Below are positions 1-7,188 of a stretch of DNA of 64,000 nt, piece after piece. The notes beneath the pieces are model-generated. The model was not told where the DNA came from. It made no database searches and saw nothing but the letters and a program-made list of their open reading frames with translations. Every line of letters begins with the position of its first letter. Positions within the stretch are counted from its first letter, which is position 1. The stretch comes from Wenzhouxiangella sp. XN201 (GTDB lineage Bacteria; Pseudomonadota; Gammaproteobacteria; Xanthomonadales; Wenzhouxiangellaceae). Location of the stretch: positions 1,215,701 to 1,279,700 of the forward strand of contig NZ_JAAIVI010000017.1 of NCBI RefSeq assembly GCF_011008905.1, read 5' to 3'. The translations under genes and the position numbers were made by a program.

Positions 1-37
1 CCGACGCCGGCACGGACCGCCCTCCTAATGGCAACTT

Positions 38-1261
38 TCAGCGAAGCAGTCGCTCCAGACTGTCGAGGGTGCGGTCGAGGGAGTTTCCCACCGGTGCGAA
101 ATGCGGGGCTTCCCGGCTCAGGCTGTCGACAAAGCTGCGTTCGGAATCCAGCAGTTGACGATTCAGACCCAAACCGAAAGGCTCGAGGAAGGCTTCCAGG
201 TCATCGGCCCGGGCGCGTAGTTCGGAGCGGGTGATGCGGTAGGCGTGATCGGCCAGTTCGTTGCGCGACGAGTAGCTGAACACGTTGGTGTAGAACATCT
301 TCTCGTCGTTACGGTTGGGCTCGACCAGCATGATGGCCGATTCCGGATAGGAGGTTTCGTATTTGCGCATACCGATCTGCATGCGTGACTGGATCAGTGA
401 GCGGAAGGTCTGGGAGAGCACCACCGGCAACCCGCCGCGGATCATGCGATCTCGAGAGCGGGTCATATCGGGCGGCAGGCCGTCAGCGTCATAGGGCACC
501 AGCGGGTTGATGGCGAACAGCAGGTCGGCACCTTCCTCCAGCGCAGCCGATGCATGCAGGGTGCGCCGCAGGGCCCCGTCGACATAGTACTGGCCGTTGA
601 TTTCGACCGGCGGGTACAGGCCCGGTAGCGCAGCCGAGGCTTGCACAGCCCGAGAAATGGAGACGTTGTCCTTGCCCGGTTCGCCGAATCGCACCGCCTG
701 GCCCGATTCGAGTTCGACGGCCACCACCCGCAGCCGGGCATCGAGCTTGCGGAAGTCGTTGGTTCGGCCGGGTTTCTCCAGGGTTCGGGCGATGAAGCGT
801 TCGATGCTGGTGTTGTCGAAGATGCCGGTCGGAATCAGCCGGCTCAGGCCTTCCAGGCTTTCCAGGCTGGTCAGGCGCTGGGGATGTTGGATGGCTTCCC
901 GCAGCAGGTCGAAAACCACCGTGGGAATGCTGGTGGCGCGGTCGAGATACTCGCGTAGCGCCGGCTTGAGAAACTGCTCCGGCCGGAAAGCGAACTCGGC
1001 GTCGGGCGCGCCCATGAACACCCGCGCCATCTGCGAGGTTGTGATGCGATTGGCGAGGTTGGCCGACAGCACCGCCCCGGAACTGACGCCGACGTAAATA
1101 TCCAGATCGTGCATGTGGGCGCCGTCGATGGACTCGTCGAGCGCTTGCAGCGCGCCGAGTTCGTAAATGGCGCCGAGCGGGCCGCCGCCGGCAATCGCCA
1201 GGGCAATGGTGGGGTGTCGGCTGGTTTCGCGGGGTGAACGTGCGGGGGTCAGTTTCAACAT
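38..1261 (-). CDS. Patatin-like phospholipase family protein
   Basis: This is a predicted serine lipid acyl hydrolase of the patatin/RssA-like family, 407 aa from the chosen start. The oxyanion-hole motif GGGPLG lies at residues 25-30, the nucleophile elbow GVSSG at 58-62 (Ser60), and the dyad Asp sits in a YYVDGA motif around residue 250. No signal peptide is visible, so it probably acts in the cytosol or at the inner membrane. An upstream in-frame Met at 1285 would overlap the divergent peroxiredoxin start, so the ATG at 1261 is preferred; it also lies at the expected transcription start of the shared -10 element. The substrate is unknown. Confidence 0.85.
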   Translation of the reverse strand: MLKLTPARSPRETSRHPTIALAIAGGGPLGAIYELGALQALDESIDGAHMHDLDIYVGVSSGAVLSANLANRITTSQMARVFMGAPDAEFAFRPEQFLKPALREYLDRATSIPTVVFDLLREAIQHPQRLTSLESLEGLSRLIPTGIFDNTSIERFIARTLEKPGRTNDFRKLDARLRVVAVELESGQAVRFGEPGKDNVSISRAVQASAALPGLYPPVEINGQYYVDGALRRTLHASAALEEGADLLFAINPLVPYDADGLPPDMTRSRDRMIRGGLPVVLSQTFRSLIQSRMQIGMRKYETSYPESAIMLVEPNRNDEKMFYTNVFSYSSRNELADHAYRITRSELRARADDLEAFLEPFGLGLNRQLLDSERSFVDSLSREAPHFAPVGNSLDRTLDSLERLLR

Positions 1262-1265
1262 GCAG

Positions 1266-1277
1266 GCATTATAATGC
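1266..1277. promoter_or_regulatory. Palindromic -10 element shared by divergent genes
   Basis: GCATTATAATGC is a perfect 12-bp palindrome containing TATAAT on both strands (plus 1270-1275, minus 1273-1268). Seven bases beyond each hexamer gives predicted transcription starts at about 1282 (plus) and 1261 (minus). The two start codons are at 1284 and 1261, so both mRNAs would be leaderless or nearly so. No strong -35 hexamer is visible on either side. Confidence 0.55.
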
Positions 1278-1283
1278 AAGGTC

Positions 1284-1733
1284 ATGAGCCTTCGTATCGG
1301 CGATCGCGCCCCTGATTTCACGCTTGTTGACGACCACGGCGAGCCCTTCACGCTTTCAAAGCATGCCGGGCATCGCATTCTGCTGGTGTTTTACCCGGGC
1401 GACGACACGCCGGTATGTACCAGCCAGCTATGCGACTACCGCGACGGCATCGAACAGTTTGAGGGTCTGGGGGTCGAAGTGGTCGGCATCAGCGGCGACG
1501 ACGCGGCGTCCCATCGCAAGTTTCGTGAAAGACACCAATTGCCTTTTACCCTGCTCAGCGACCCCGATCTGGGCGTGGCCGGGCAATACGGTTGCCGCGG
1601 CATGCTCGGCATGAAGCGCGGGGTGTTCCTGGTCGACGAGGGCGGCATCCTGCGCTACGCCCACGTCGAGTCCGTGGCCGTATTCCGGCGCAGTCGCGAA
1701 GAGCTCATTGAGGTCATCGAGCAACTGGAATGA
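1284..1733 (+). CDS. bcp: Thioredoxin-dependent peroxiredoxin, Bcp/PrxQ type
   Basis: This 149-aa AhpC/TSA-family thiol peroxidase reduces hydrogen and organic peroxides using thioredoxin. The PxxxTxxC active-site motif ends at Cys45 (peroxidatic), and Cys50 follows with CxxxxC spacing, the arrangement in atypical two-cysteine Bcp/PrxQ enzymes where it is the resolving cysteine. Length is typical of the family. No Shine-Dalgarno sequence precedes the ATG, which fits a leaderless transcript from the palindromic -10 just upstream. Its stop overlaps the next start as ATGA, implying translational coupling. Confidence 0.9.
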   Translation: MSLRIGDRAPDFTLVDDHGEPFTLSKHAGHRILLVFYPGDDTPVCTSQLCDYRDGIEQFEGLGVEVVGISGDDAASHRKFRERHQLPFTLLSDPDLGVAGQYGCRGMLGMKRGVFLVDEGGILRYAHVESVAVFRRSREELIEVIEQLE

Positions 1734-2449
1734 AGGATTCGGCGACTGTTCGCCACCTGCAGGCCCAGATCGATCGCAACCTGGCGCTCGCGGCCCGGAT
1801 TCCCGAGCACGGGCCGCTGCGGGACTCACTCGAGCGCCTGCAGCGCTGGCAGCGGGCACGGCTGGCGGCGACCTATGCCGACCTGGCCGCCGAGGATCGT
1901 TATCGTGCGGCCTGCGACTTCTTCCTCGACGAACTCTACGGCGGGCGCGATGTGCATGCTCGCGACCGCCAGCTCAGGCGCGTGGTGCCGGTCATGCGCC
2001 GCTTCCTGCCCGACCACCTGTTGCACGCCACTGGCGAGGCCATGCGGCTGCAGGCAGTGAGCCTGGCCTTCGATTTCGAGCTGGCCGAAATACTGGTCGA
2101 CGTCAAATTCATCACCCAACCTGACTATGCCCGGGCCTACCGAATCCACGGCGCCTGGAGGGCGCGCGGCGAGCAGATCGAGCTGATCCGCCAGCTCGGT
2201 GAACTGCTCGACCAGACAGTCCAGCGGCCGACGGTCCGTCGCCTGGTGCGCATCATGCGCCGGCCGGCCGAACTGGGCGGGGTTGGACTGCTGCAGAAGT
2301 TCCTTCAGCGCGGGCTCGACGCCTTTGCCCGCATGAATGGCGCCGACCATTTCCTGGCGACCATCAACGAGCGGGAATCAGCGGCGCTGGAAGCGATGAC
2401 GCGAGGCGCGGACTGGCCGTTCGAGGCGTGGATTGGTCGCGGCCCTTGA
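1730..2449 (+). CDS. Conserved hypothetical protein with FFLDELYG motif
   Basis: This is a 239-aa, apparently all-helical soluble protein rich in Arg, Leu and Asp. The start overlaps the peroxiredoxin stop (ATGA), so the two are probably coexpressed. An FFLDELYG-GRD motif near residues 63-73 is followed by long amphipathic helices and an RQLGELLDQT stretch. I recognise the pattern as a conserved proteobacterial family of unknown function but cannot name a domain with certainty. No catalytic motif, signal peptide or membrane segment is visible. Confidence 0.6.
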   Translation: MKDSATVRHLQAQIDRNLALAARIPEHGPLRDSLERLQRWQRARLAATYADLAAEDRYRAACDFFLDELYGGRDVHARDRQLRRVVPVMRRFLPDHLLHATGEAMRLQAVSLAFDFELAEILVDVKFITQPDYARAYRIHGAWRARGEQIELIRQLGELLDQTVQRPTVRRLVRIMRRPAELGGVGLLQKFLQRGLDAFARMNGADHFLATINERESAALEAMTRGADWPFEAWIGRGP

Positions 2450-2456
2450 AGAATCC

Positions 2457-3398
2457 TTACAGAATTTGACTGAGCGGCAGAGCTTCCCGGCCCGTCGGCA
2501 GTTCGACGTGAATGATTTCCCGGCCGCCGAGCGCTGATGGGTCGGTCTCGTCCAACGCATGGTCGTGCACCGCCAGAGCGAGGCCGATTCCATCGAGTGA
2601 CTCGTGCAACTGCTGGAGAGCCGCTGTATCGAGTTTGGCTGCGTTCACCAGGCAGGCCAGGTGAAGACGCCGGTGTGTGTTTGTCAGTTGCTCGAGTTCG
2701 GACAACAGAATGTCTACGTCTTCGATCTCGATCGGATCGACCGGCAGCAGCAGCAGGTGGTCGAGATCCAGTTCGTCCGATTCGGCCGCGGCCAGGTAAC
2801 GAAGCAGGCTGTGATATCGTGCTTCCTCGCCGAGCTGGGCCGCCATTTCGCGCAACTTGTGGTGGTCTGCCTGCAGGGTCGGGTGGAGACTGGCCGCCAT
2901 GATCAACAGGGCTTCGCCATCACCGTCCTGGGTGCGCGCCAGTATTGCCCGGGGTTCAATCAGAGCCTCGTTGAGCAACTCGTAGAACTGCGGCGCCTGG
3001 ACTGGAAAACCGGTCGGATCCCCGGTGAAACCGGAGATGGTCTGGCCGAAGACCGTTTCTGGCTGCCCAGCGCGTTGCTGTGCGGGCCGGTCACCCTCGC
3101 CGAGTGCAAACCGGAAGGCGTAATCGGCCACGTGCAGGGTGTCGCCCGGCTTCAGCAGGGCAGGGGCCGACAGGCGCTCGTTGTTGAGGAAGGTGCCGTT
3201 GGTACTGCCGAGATCCTCGACCAGGATCTGTTCGCCCTCAAGCTGCAGGCGCAGGTGTTGGCGGGATATGCGGTCGAGGTTGAGGCGAAGACTGCAGTCG
3301 TGACTGCGACCGATCACGCATGGAAACTCGGCAATCCGCAGCGGACCGGTCTCGCGCGCGGTCTCGTCGAGCGGCTGCAGGCTGAACGTTGTCGTCAT
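2457..3398 (-). CDS. FHA-domain protein with divergent EAL-like C-terminal half
   Basis: This 313-aa protein starts at an ATG preceded by GGAGGGG about 12 nt upstream; longer in-frame starts lack such a site. Residues 1-100 form a forkhead-associated phosphothreonine-binding domain with the hallmark pieces IGRSHDCSLRL, ISRQHL and LGSTNGTFLN. The C-terminal 190 residues have the spacing of an EAL domain (GEALLIMAASLHP, LACLVNAAKLD, IGLALAVHDHA), but the metal-binding acidic residues are not obvious, so it is probably non-catalytic. It diverges from the minor-pilin operon, which suggests a role in pilus or c-di-GMP regulation. The EAL assignment is an inference. Confidence 0.7.
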   Translation of the reverse strand: MTTTFSLQPLDETARETGPLRIAEFPCVIGRSHDCSLRLNLDRISRQHLRLQLEGEQILVEDLGSTNGTFLNNERLSAPALLKPGDTLHVADYAFRFALGEGDRPAQQRAGQPETVFGQTISGFTGDPTGFPVQAPQFYELLNEALIEPRAILARTQDGDGEALLIMAASLHPTLQADHHKLREMAAQLGEEARYHSLLRYLAAAESDELDLDHLLLLPVDPIEIEDVDILLSELEQLTNTHRRLHLACLVNAAKLDTAALQQLHESLDGIGLALAVHDHALDETDPSALGGREIIHVELPTGREALPLSQIL

Positions 3399-3585
3399 TC
3401 GTTTCGTTCCCCTCCGTCTTCGACTTGTTGCCGTCGATGGGCCGGCCAACCCTGCCCCGGTGTAGACAAACGCTTCGTTCGCGCGTCATTCTGTATCAGA
3501 GTCTGCCGGCCTGCAAGCGTTCGGTGGGGTAAATACTTCAAATGTTGCCTTCTTAAATGAGAGATGATGCACGCTGTTTCAGAGA

Positions 3586-3601
3586 TGGTGTGAATGTTGC
3601 A
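3586..3601 (+). promoter_or_regulatory. Weak sigma-54-like element upstream of mshC
   Basis: TGGTGTGAATGTTGCA keeps the GG and GC dinucleotides at the spacing of -24/-12 promoters and has TTGCA, but CAC is replaced by TGT. The predicted start at about 3612 is only 3 nt before the mshC ATG, which leaves no room for a ribosome-binding site. It is listed because the opposing mshA gene has a much better sigma-54 match. Confidence 0.25.
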
Positions 3602-3614
3602 TTAATATGGATAG

Positions 3615-4106
3615 ATGAAAAGTCAGTCGCCACAGCTTTCCCAACAACGCAGATCCGGTTTGTCCGGTAACGGGCGGGCTACGTCCGCTCACTGGCGGGG
3701 ATTCACCACCACGGAACTGCTGATCGTATTGGTCATTGTCGGTGTGCTGGCGTTCATCGCGATCCCCCGGTTGGATATTCCATCTCTGAAAGTGGCGCCC
3801 GTGGCCGAACAGATTGCCGCGGAAATTCGCTATGCACAGAACCTCGCCATGACGCGCAGTGCGGCCCACAGTTTCACGGTCGGTGGCGGCAGCTACTCGA
3901 TCAGCAACGCCGGCGGCGGTGTGCCGCTGTCAAACGGCGAGGGAGCCGGCAGTTACGAAGATGTCACAGTCGACGCGGTAACCGTCACATTCTCACCCCG
4001 CTTCGGCCGTCCCGACGGCGGATCATCGATCGCCGTTTCCGCGGGCTCGAGCGTTGCCACTATCGTGGTCGAAGGAGAAACCGGCTATGTCTACATCGTG
4101 GAGTGA
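3615..4106 (+). CDS. mshC: MshC-like prepilin-type protein (GspH/FimT family)
   Basis: This 163-aa minor pseudopilin probably primes or decorates the MSHA pilus. The prepilin peptidase site WRGF-TTTELL places cleavage after Gly29 with the conserved Glu at mature position 5, followed by the hydrophobic helix LIVLVIVGVLAFIAIP. A GspH-like region follows (YAQNLAMTRS, then a glycine-rich beta section and FSPRFGRPDGG). The leader is unusually long, about 29 residues. It is first in a four-gene minor-pilin operon and overlaps the next gene by 20 nt. The mshC symbol rests on gene order. Confidence 0.75.
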   Translation: MKSQSPQLSQQRRSGLSGNGRATSAHWRGFTTTELLIVLVIVGVLAFIAIPRLDIPSLKVAPVAEQIAAEIRYAQNLAMTRSAAHSFTVGGGSYSISNAGGGVPLSNGEGAGSYEDVTVDAVTVTFSPRFGRPDGGSSIAVSAGSSVATIVVEGETGYVYIVE

Positions 4107-4521
4107 TCGCAACCGATTCCGGGCGCAGGCCGGCCTGACCCTGCTGGAAATGATCTTGTTCATCGTCGTGCTTGGCGTGGCCGCTGTTGCGATGCTGGCG
4201 GCCCTGTCGGGACCGCTGAGCGGGGCGGGTACACAGACGGAGGTGGTGACCGCTGCCCAGGTCGCCCAGGCACGCATGGAAGTGATGCTCGGCTACAAGC
4301 GCAAGAACGGCTTTCCATCCGACAATCTGTGTGAACCCGATCCGGATCCTTGCCCCGGCCCGGCTGCCTGCGCGACGCCGGCAGGCTGGACGGTCGATAC
4401 CGCTTGCGAGGCCTGGTCCGGCAATGGCGATACCTCGGCCTTCCAGGTGTTCGTCGTCACGGCAAACGGGCCGGCCAGCAGTTACACGATACGAACGCTG
4501 GTCACGCGGCTGGGAAACTGA
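4087..4521 (+). CDS. mshD: MshD-like prepilin-type protein
   Basis: This is a 144-aa pseudopilin. The ATG at 4087 follows AAGGAG by about 9 nt inside the end of mshC, so it is chosen over the longer frame starting at 4054. The leader ends in QAG before LTLLEM (Glu at mature position 5), with the transmembrane helix ILFIVVLGVAAVAML. The C-terminal part has several cysteines (LCEPDPDPCPGP, CATPAG, TACEAW) that could form disulfides in the periplasmic head. Order within the operon matches mshD of the MSHA locus. Confidence 0.7.
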   Translation: MSTSWSDRNRFRAQAGLTLLEMILFIVVLGVAAVAMLAALSGPLSGAGTQTEVVTAAQVAQARMEVMLGYKRKNGFPSDNLCEPDPDPCPGPAACATPAGWTVDTACEAWSGNGDTSAFQVFVVTANGPASSYTIRTLVTRLGN

Positions 4522-4523
4522 TC

Positions 4524-4973
4524 ATGACTCGAAGCAAGGGCTTTACATTGATCGAACTGATCCTGGTGATCGTTCTGATGGGTGTGCTGGCCGCAGTATC
4601 GTTGCCGATGCTCATGGCGGGGTTCAATGCGTTCAGCCAGCAACGGGAAACCGCGTCGATCGAGCGAGAAGCCATGCTGGCACTCGATCGCATTTCCCGC
4701 GAGGTTCGTATGAGCCGGAATTTTGTCTTCAACGGTGATTCGATCAGCTTCGAGCGTGACGATCCCGCGGTCGCAATCACCATTCGGGCCGATGGGGCCG
4801 ATCTGCTGCTCGAACAAGGTGGCACGAGCCGCATACTGGCGTCGAATGTTTCGAATGTCTCCTTCTCGGGTGAACTCCACGATGACGTCTGCTACATACT
4901 GGCTTCTTTCAGTACGGCCGGTATCAACGAGCCCTGGCGTTCGGTGACCTACGCGAGGAACGACACATGTTGA
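4524..4973 (+). CDS. mshO: MshO-like prepilin-type protein
   Basis: This 149-aa minor pilin starts 2 nt after the mshD stop. The short leader MTRSKG is followed by FTLIELILVIVLMGVLAAVS, a textbook type IV prepilin cleavage site and membrane helix. The region ALDRISREVRMSRNF matches the start of the PilW/MshO head, and two cysteines near the C-terminus may form a disulfide. The rest is a small beta-rich head, much shorter than Vibrio MshO, so the symbol is assigned by position and N-terminal type. Confidence 0.65.
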   Translation: MTRSKGFTLIELILVIVLMGVLAAVSLPMLMAGFNAFSQQRETASIEREAMLALDRISREVRMSRNFVFNGDSISFERDDPAVAITIRADGADLLLEQGGTSRILASNVSNVSFSGELHDDVCYILASFSTAGINEPWRSVTYARNDTC

Positions 4974-5914
4974 ATGTAGCCCCCACCAGGCAGGCCGGGT
5001 TCATGGCGATCGTCCTGGTCGTGTTTCTCGTGGTCTTCACGGCCATGGCCGCGGCGATCGTCTCGATGTCGACATCCGGAGCCCGCGGCGGTGCTGATCA
5101 TGCCAACGCCGCTGGTGCCCTGTTCATGGCCGAGTCCGGCATTGAATGGGCTGCCCGCAGACTGTTCGATACGCCTGATCCGCAAGCCGACTGCAATGCA
5201 CTGGCGGGCACTACACCCGCAACCGATGTGAATGGCGGCGGCAGCTTCGATATCACCGAATCGAACTACGACACGATGGACGGCAGCTGCGGGCTAACCA
5301 GTATCGGCACGGTCAACCAGACCCGGCGCGTCCTGAAGGGCAATATTCCTGAAAGCGTGCTTAATGGAGACGAGGGTGGGGGAGATGACTTGTTCGAGAA
5401 TTCTGATGAAAAATTCAATAACTGCAACCAGCAGAATCTTGAATGTCAGGACGGCGCAATGACTTTCGAGCGACCGTCCGGTGCGGCCGGGCAGGGAAAT
5501 ACCAACACGCAGGCCAAGGCGGGCGATCTGATTACGGATGACTTCGAAGCTGGTGACACGGTGTATTTTACGGCCAATTTTGAATGGGACACAACGGACG
5601 TTCCTACTGGCAATCGTTTCAATATCGAACTGACCAACAATATCGCGAACTGCGATGTTTTCCTGCCGGATTTGAGCAGTCCTTGTGCGGCGCCGGCTGA
5701 TGATCCCCTTTACGACCTCTATGATGTTGTGTTGATTCTGGGTGATAACTTTTCTGCTGGCTCTATCAACCATGTCGATCTCATGGTCGATTGGGGCAAC
5801 AATCAATCCGACTGGGTTACGCTAAGCGAGGGATGCATCGGCCGCGCCGGGCACTGTGTCGGCGAGGGTAGTGATGATCCAATCGACGATGGCACCTGGA
5901 ATGAGGACCCTTGA
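4967..5914 (+). CDS. mshP: MshP-like pilus tip protein with long cysteine-containing C-terminal region
   Basis: This 315-aa protein overlaps the end of mshO by 7 nt and is preceded by GAGGA. Its N-terminus (QAGFMAIVLVVFLVVFTAMAAA, then ALFMAESGIEWAARRL) is the PilX/MshP-type helix, lacking a classic GF-TLxE site. After residue 100 comes an Asp/Asn/Gly-rich region with cysteine pairs and beta-strand-like stretches (TVYFTANFEWD, YDVVLILGDN). Base composition here is visibly less GC-rich than in its neighbours. No separate large mshQ adhesin follows, so this region may supply a tip or adhesin function; that is inference. Confidence 0.6.
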   Translation: MLNVAPTRQAGFMAIVLVVFLVVFTAMAAAIVSMSTSGARGGADHANAAGALFMAESGIEWAARRLFDTPDPQADCNALAGTTPATDVNGGGSFDITESNYDTMDGSCGLTSIGTVNQTRRVLKGNIPESVLNGDEGGGDDLFENSDEKFNNCNQQNLECQDGAMTFERPSGAAGQGNTNTQAKAGDLITDDFEAGDTVYFTANFEWDTTDVPTGNRFNIELTNNIANCDVFLPDLSSPCAAPADDPLYDLYDVVLILGDNFSAGSINHVDLMVDWGNNQSDWVTLSEGCIGRAGHCVGEGSDDPIDDGTWNEDP

Positions 5915-5942
5915 GGGTTCGCGCTGTGGCTTGTTCGAACTA

Positions 5943-5975
5943 GAAAAAAAAGACCCCGCACGGTGGCGGGGTCTT
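5943..5975 (-). terminator. Rho-independent terminator of mshA
   Basis: A 10-bp stem (AAGACCCCGC at 5950-5959 pairing with GCGGGGTCTT at 5966-5975) closes a 6-nt loop. On the minus strand it is followed directly by eight T residues, so it terminates mshA. It also sits downstream of the converging minor-pilin operon and may stop plus-strand transcripts weakly. Confidence 0.85.
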
Positions 5976-5999
5976 ACAGCATACTGATTTCCTCAGCAA

Positions 6000-6374
6000 T
6001 TAGGCGTCATCACAGAGGTTGTCCGACACAGTCAAGGGATTCTGAGGACATGCTTCTCCACCAACTTCCACGACGAAATCGCACGTGCCAGTCGAAGTGA
6101 TTGCCCAACCATCTTTAATGGTATTGGTATCAATGTAGGCAGGATCCGGGAGATTGCCAACTCCACCGCCGCCAAGGGGATCTGCGATGCCAATGGCCGC
6201 AGTACTATTTAATGCCCCGAAGATGCCGTCACAGGTTGCTCTCTCGGCCTCAGTGGTTAGATCGAGATATCGGGGAACAGCGACGGCTGCCAGTATTCCG
6301 AGAATAACGATCACGATGACCAATTCGATCAGGGTAAAACCGCCCTGGCTGGTACGAATATTCATGTTTTTCAT
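6000..6374 (-). CDS. mshA: MSHA-type major pilin (prepilin)
   Basis: This 124-aa type IV prepilin is the likely major subunit of the MSHA pilus. Leader MKNMNIRTSQGG ends before FTLIELVIVIVILGILAAVAVPRY, giving cleavage after Gly12 and Glu at mature position 5. The head contains CDGIFGALNSTAAIG and a C-terminal cysteine-rich part (GTCDFV, EACPQN, NLCDDA) able to form the pilin disulfide loop. GGAG lies 8 nt before the ATG. It has its own sigma-54-like promoter and terminator, as expected for a highly expressed subunit, although it also lies downstream of the assembly operon. Confidence 0.88.
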   Translation of the reverse strand: MKNMNIRTSQGGFTLIELVIVIVILGILAAVAVPRYLDLTTEAERATCDGIFGALNSTAAIGIADPLGGGGVGNLPDPAYIDTNTIKDGWAITSTGTCDFVVEVGGEACPQNPLTVSDNLCDDA

Positions 6375-6508
6375 TGGGGAAACTCCTTTTGGGGTCTGTT
6401 TTCGGCTCGGACCGCGGCCCGGGTGCCGGTTTGCTGGTCGCGTTGGAATCGGCTGGGCCGCAGCCGGACCGATTCCACACTGGTTGAATGCAACCTCACC
6501 CCAGTATA

Positions 6509-6524
6509 TGCATTTTGCGTGCCA
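6509..6524 (-). promoter_or_regulatory. Sigma-54 promoter for mshA
   Basis: Read on the minus strand the site is TGGCACGCAAAATGCA, matching the RpoN consensus TGGCACGNNNNTTGCA at all but one defined position, with correct GG/GC spacing. The predicted start is near 6499, giving a leader of about 125 nt before the mshA ATG. RpoN control is established for other type IV pilin genes (pilA), which supports the assignment. Confidence 0.65.
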
Positions 6525-6651
6525 GGCAAGTGTTGGTGCGGCGTAGTACCCCTTTTTGCGGGGTTGCAGGGTATATCCCAGCCGTTTACGTGAATGCTCA
6601 AAAACCAGTGCTGACGAGGATTGTCAGCTTCTGACCGCACATCCTGTCGAT

Positions 6652-7188
6652 TCAAACGGCGAATTGGCGCAAGAGCAGCCAGCCGCTGGTGAGGGCGACG
6701 ACAAGTGCCACGACAAAGAGCAGCAGGGCCCGGAGTCGGGCCGGGAGGCGACGGCCGGCATCGAAGGCGGTGATGCGATGCCAGCGGTTGCTGAGGTCTT
6801 CAAGCGGTTTGAGCAGGCTCGGGCGCGTGATGATCAGAACACCGATGATGAGATTGACGACCTGGCCCCCCGCCAGTAGCCAGGCGAGCAACGCCCAGGG
6901 TTCGGTTACCGCCGAAGCAGTGAAGAATTGCAGGTGTGAGAGCTGCCAGATGCAGCTCAGCGCGATCATGACGACCAACAGACCGAAAACGCGATGGTGA
7001 CGGTAGACCCAGCGCTCGACACGCCATTGGCGATCGAGTTCGTGCAGCGACTGCCGTAGCCCGCTGTGATTGCCGATCCTGGAATCTCCGGCAGTGACAA
7101 GCAGTGCCAGTGAGCCGGCCAGCAAGGCCAGCGCAAGCACCAGCACCACGACCAGCAGGGTAACCATGAGAATACCGGTGAAGGTCAT
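6652..7188 (-). CDS. Four-helix integral membrane protein of unknown function
   Basis: This 178-aa protein begins at an ATG overlapping the cyclase stop (ATGA). It has about four transmembrane helices: GILMVTLLVVVLVLALALLAG near the N-terminus, VFGLLVVMIALSCIWQL, a helix around LLAWLLAGGQVVNLIIGVLI, and a C-terminal one around LLLFVVALVVALTSGWLLL. Charged loops include HELDRQWRVERWVYRHHR. I recognise no family. Its position between a diguanylate cyclase and the major pilin suggests a role linked to either, such as a membrane partner, but nothing in the sequence proves it. Confidence 0.6.
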   Translation of the reverse strand: MTFTGILMVTLLVVVLVLALALLAGSLALLVTAGDSRIGNHSGLRQSLHELDRQWRVERWVYRHHRVFGLLVVMIALSCIWQLSHLQFFTASAVTEPWALLAWLLAGGQVVNLIIGVLIITRPSLLKPLEDLSNRWHRITAFDAGRRLPARLRALLLFVVALVVALTSGWLLLRQFAV

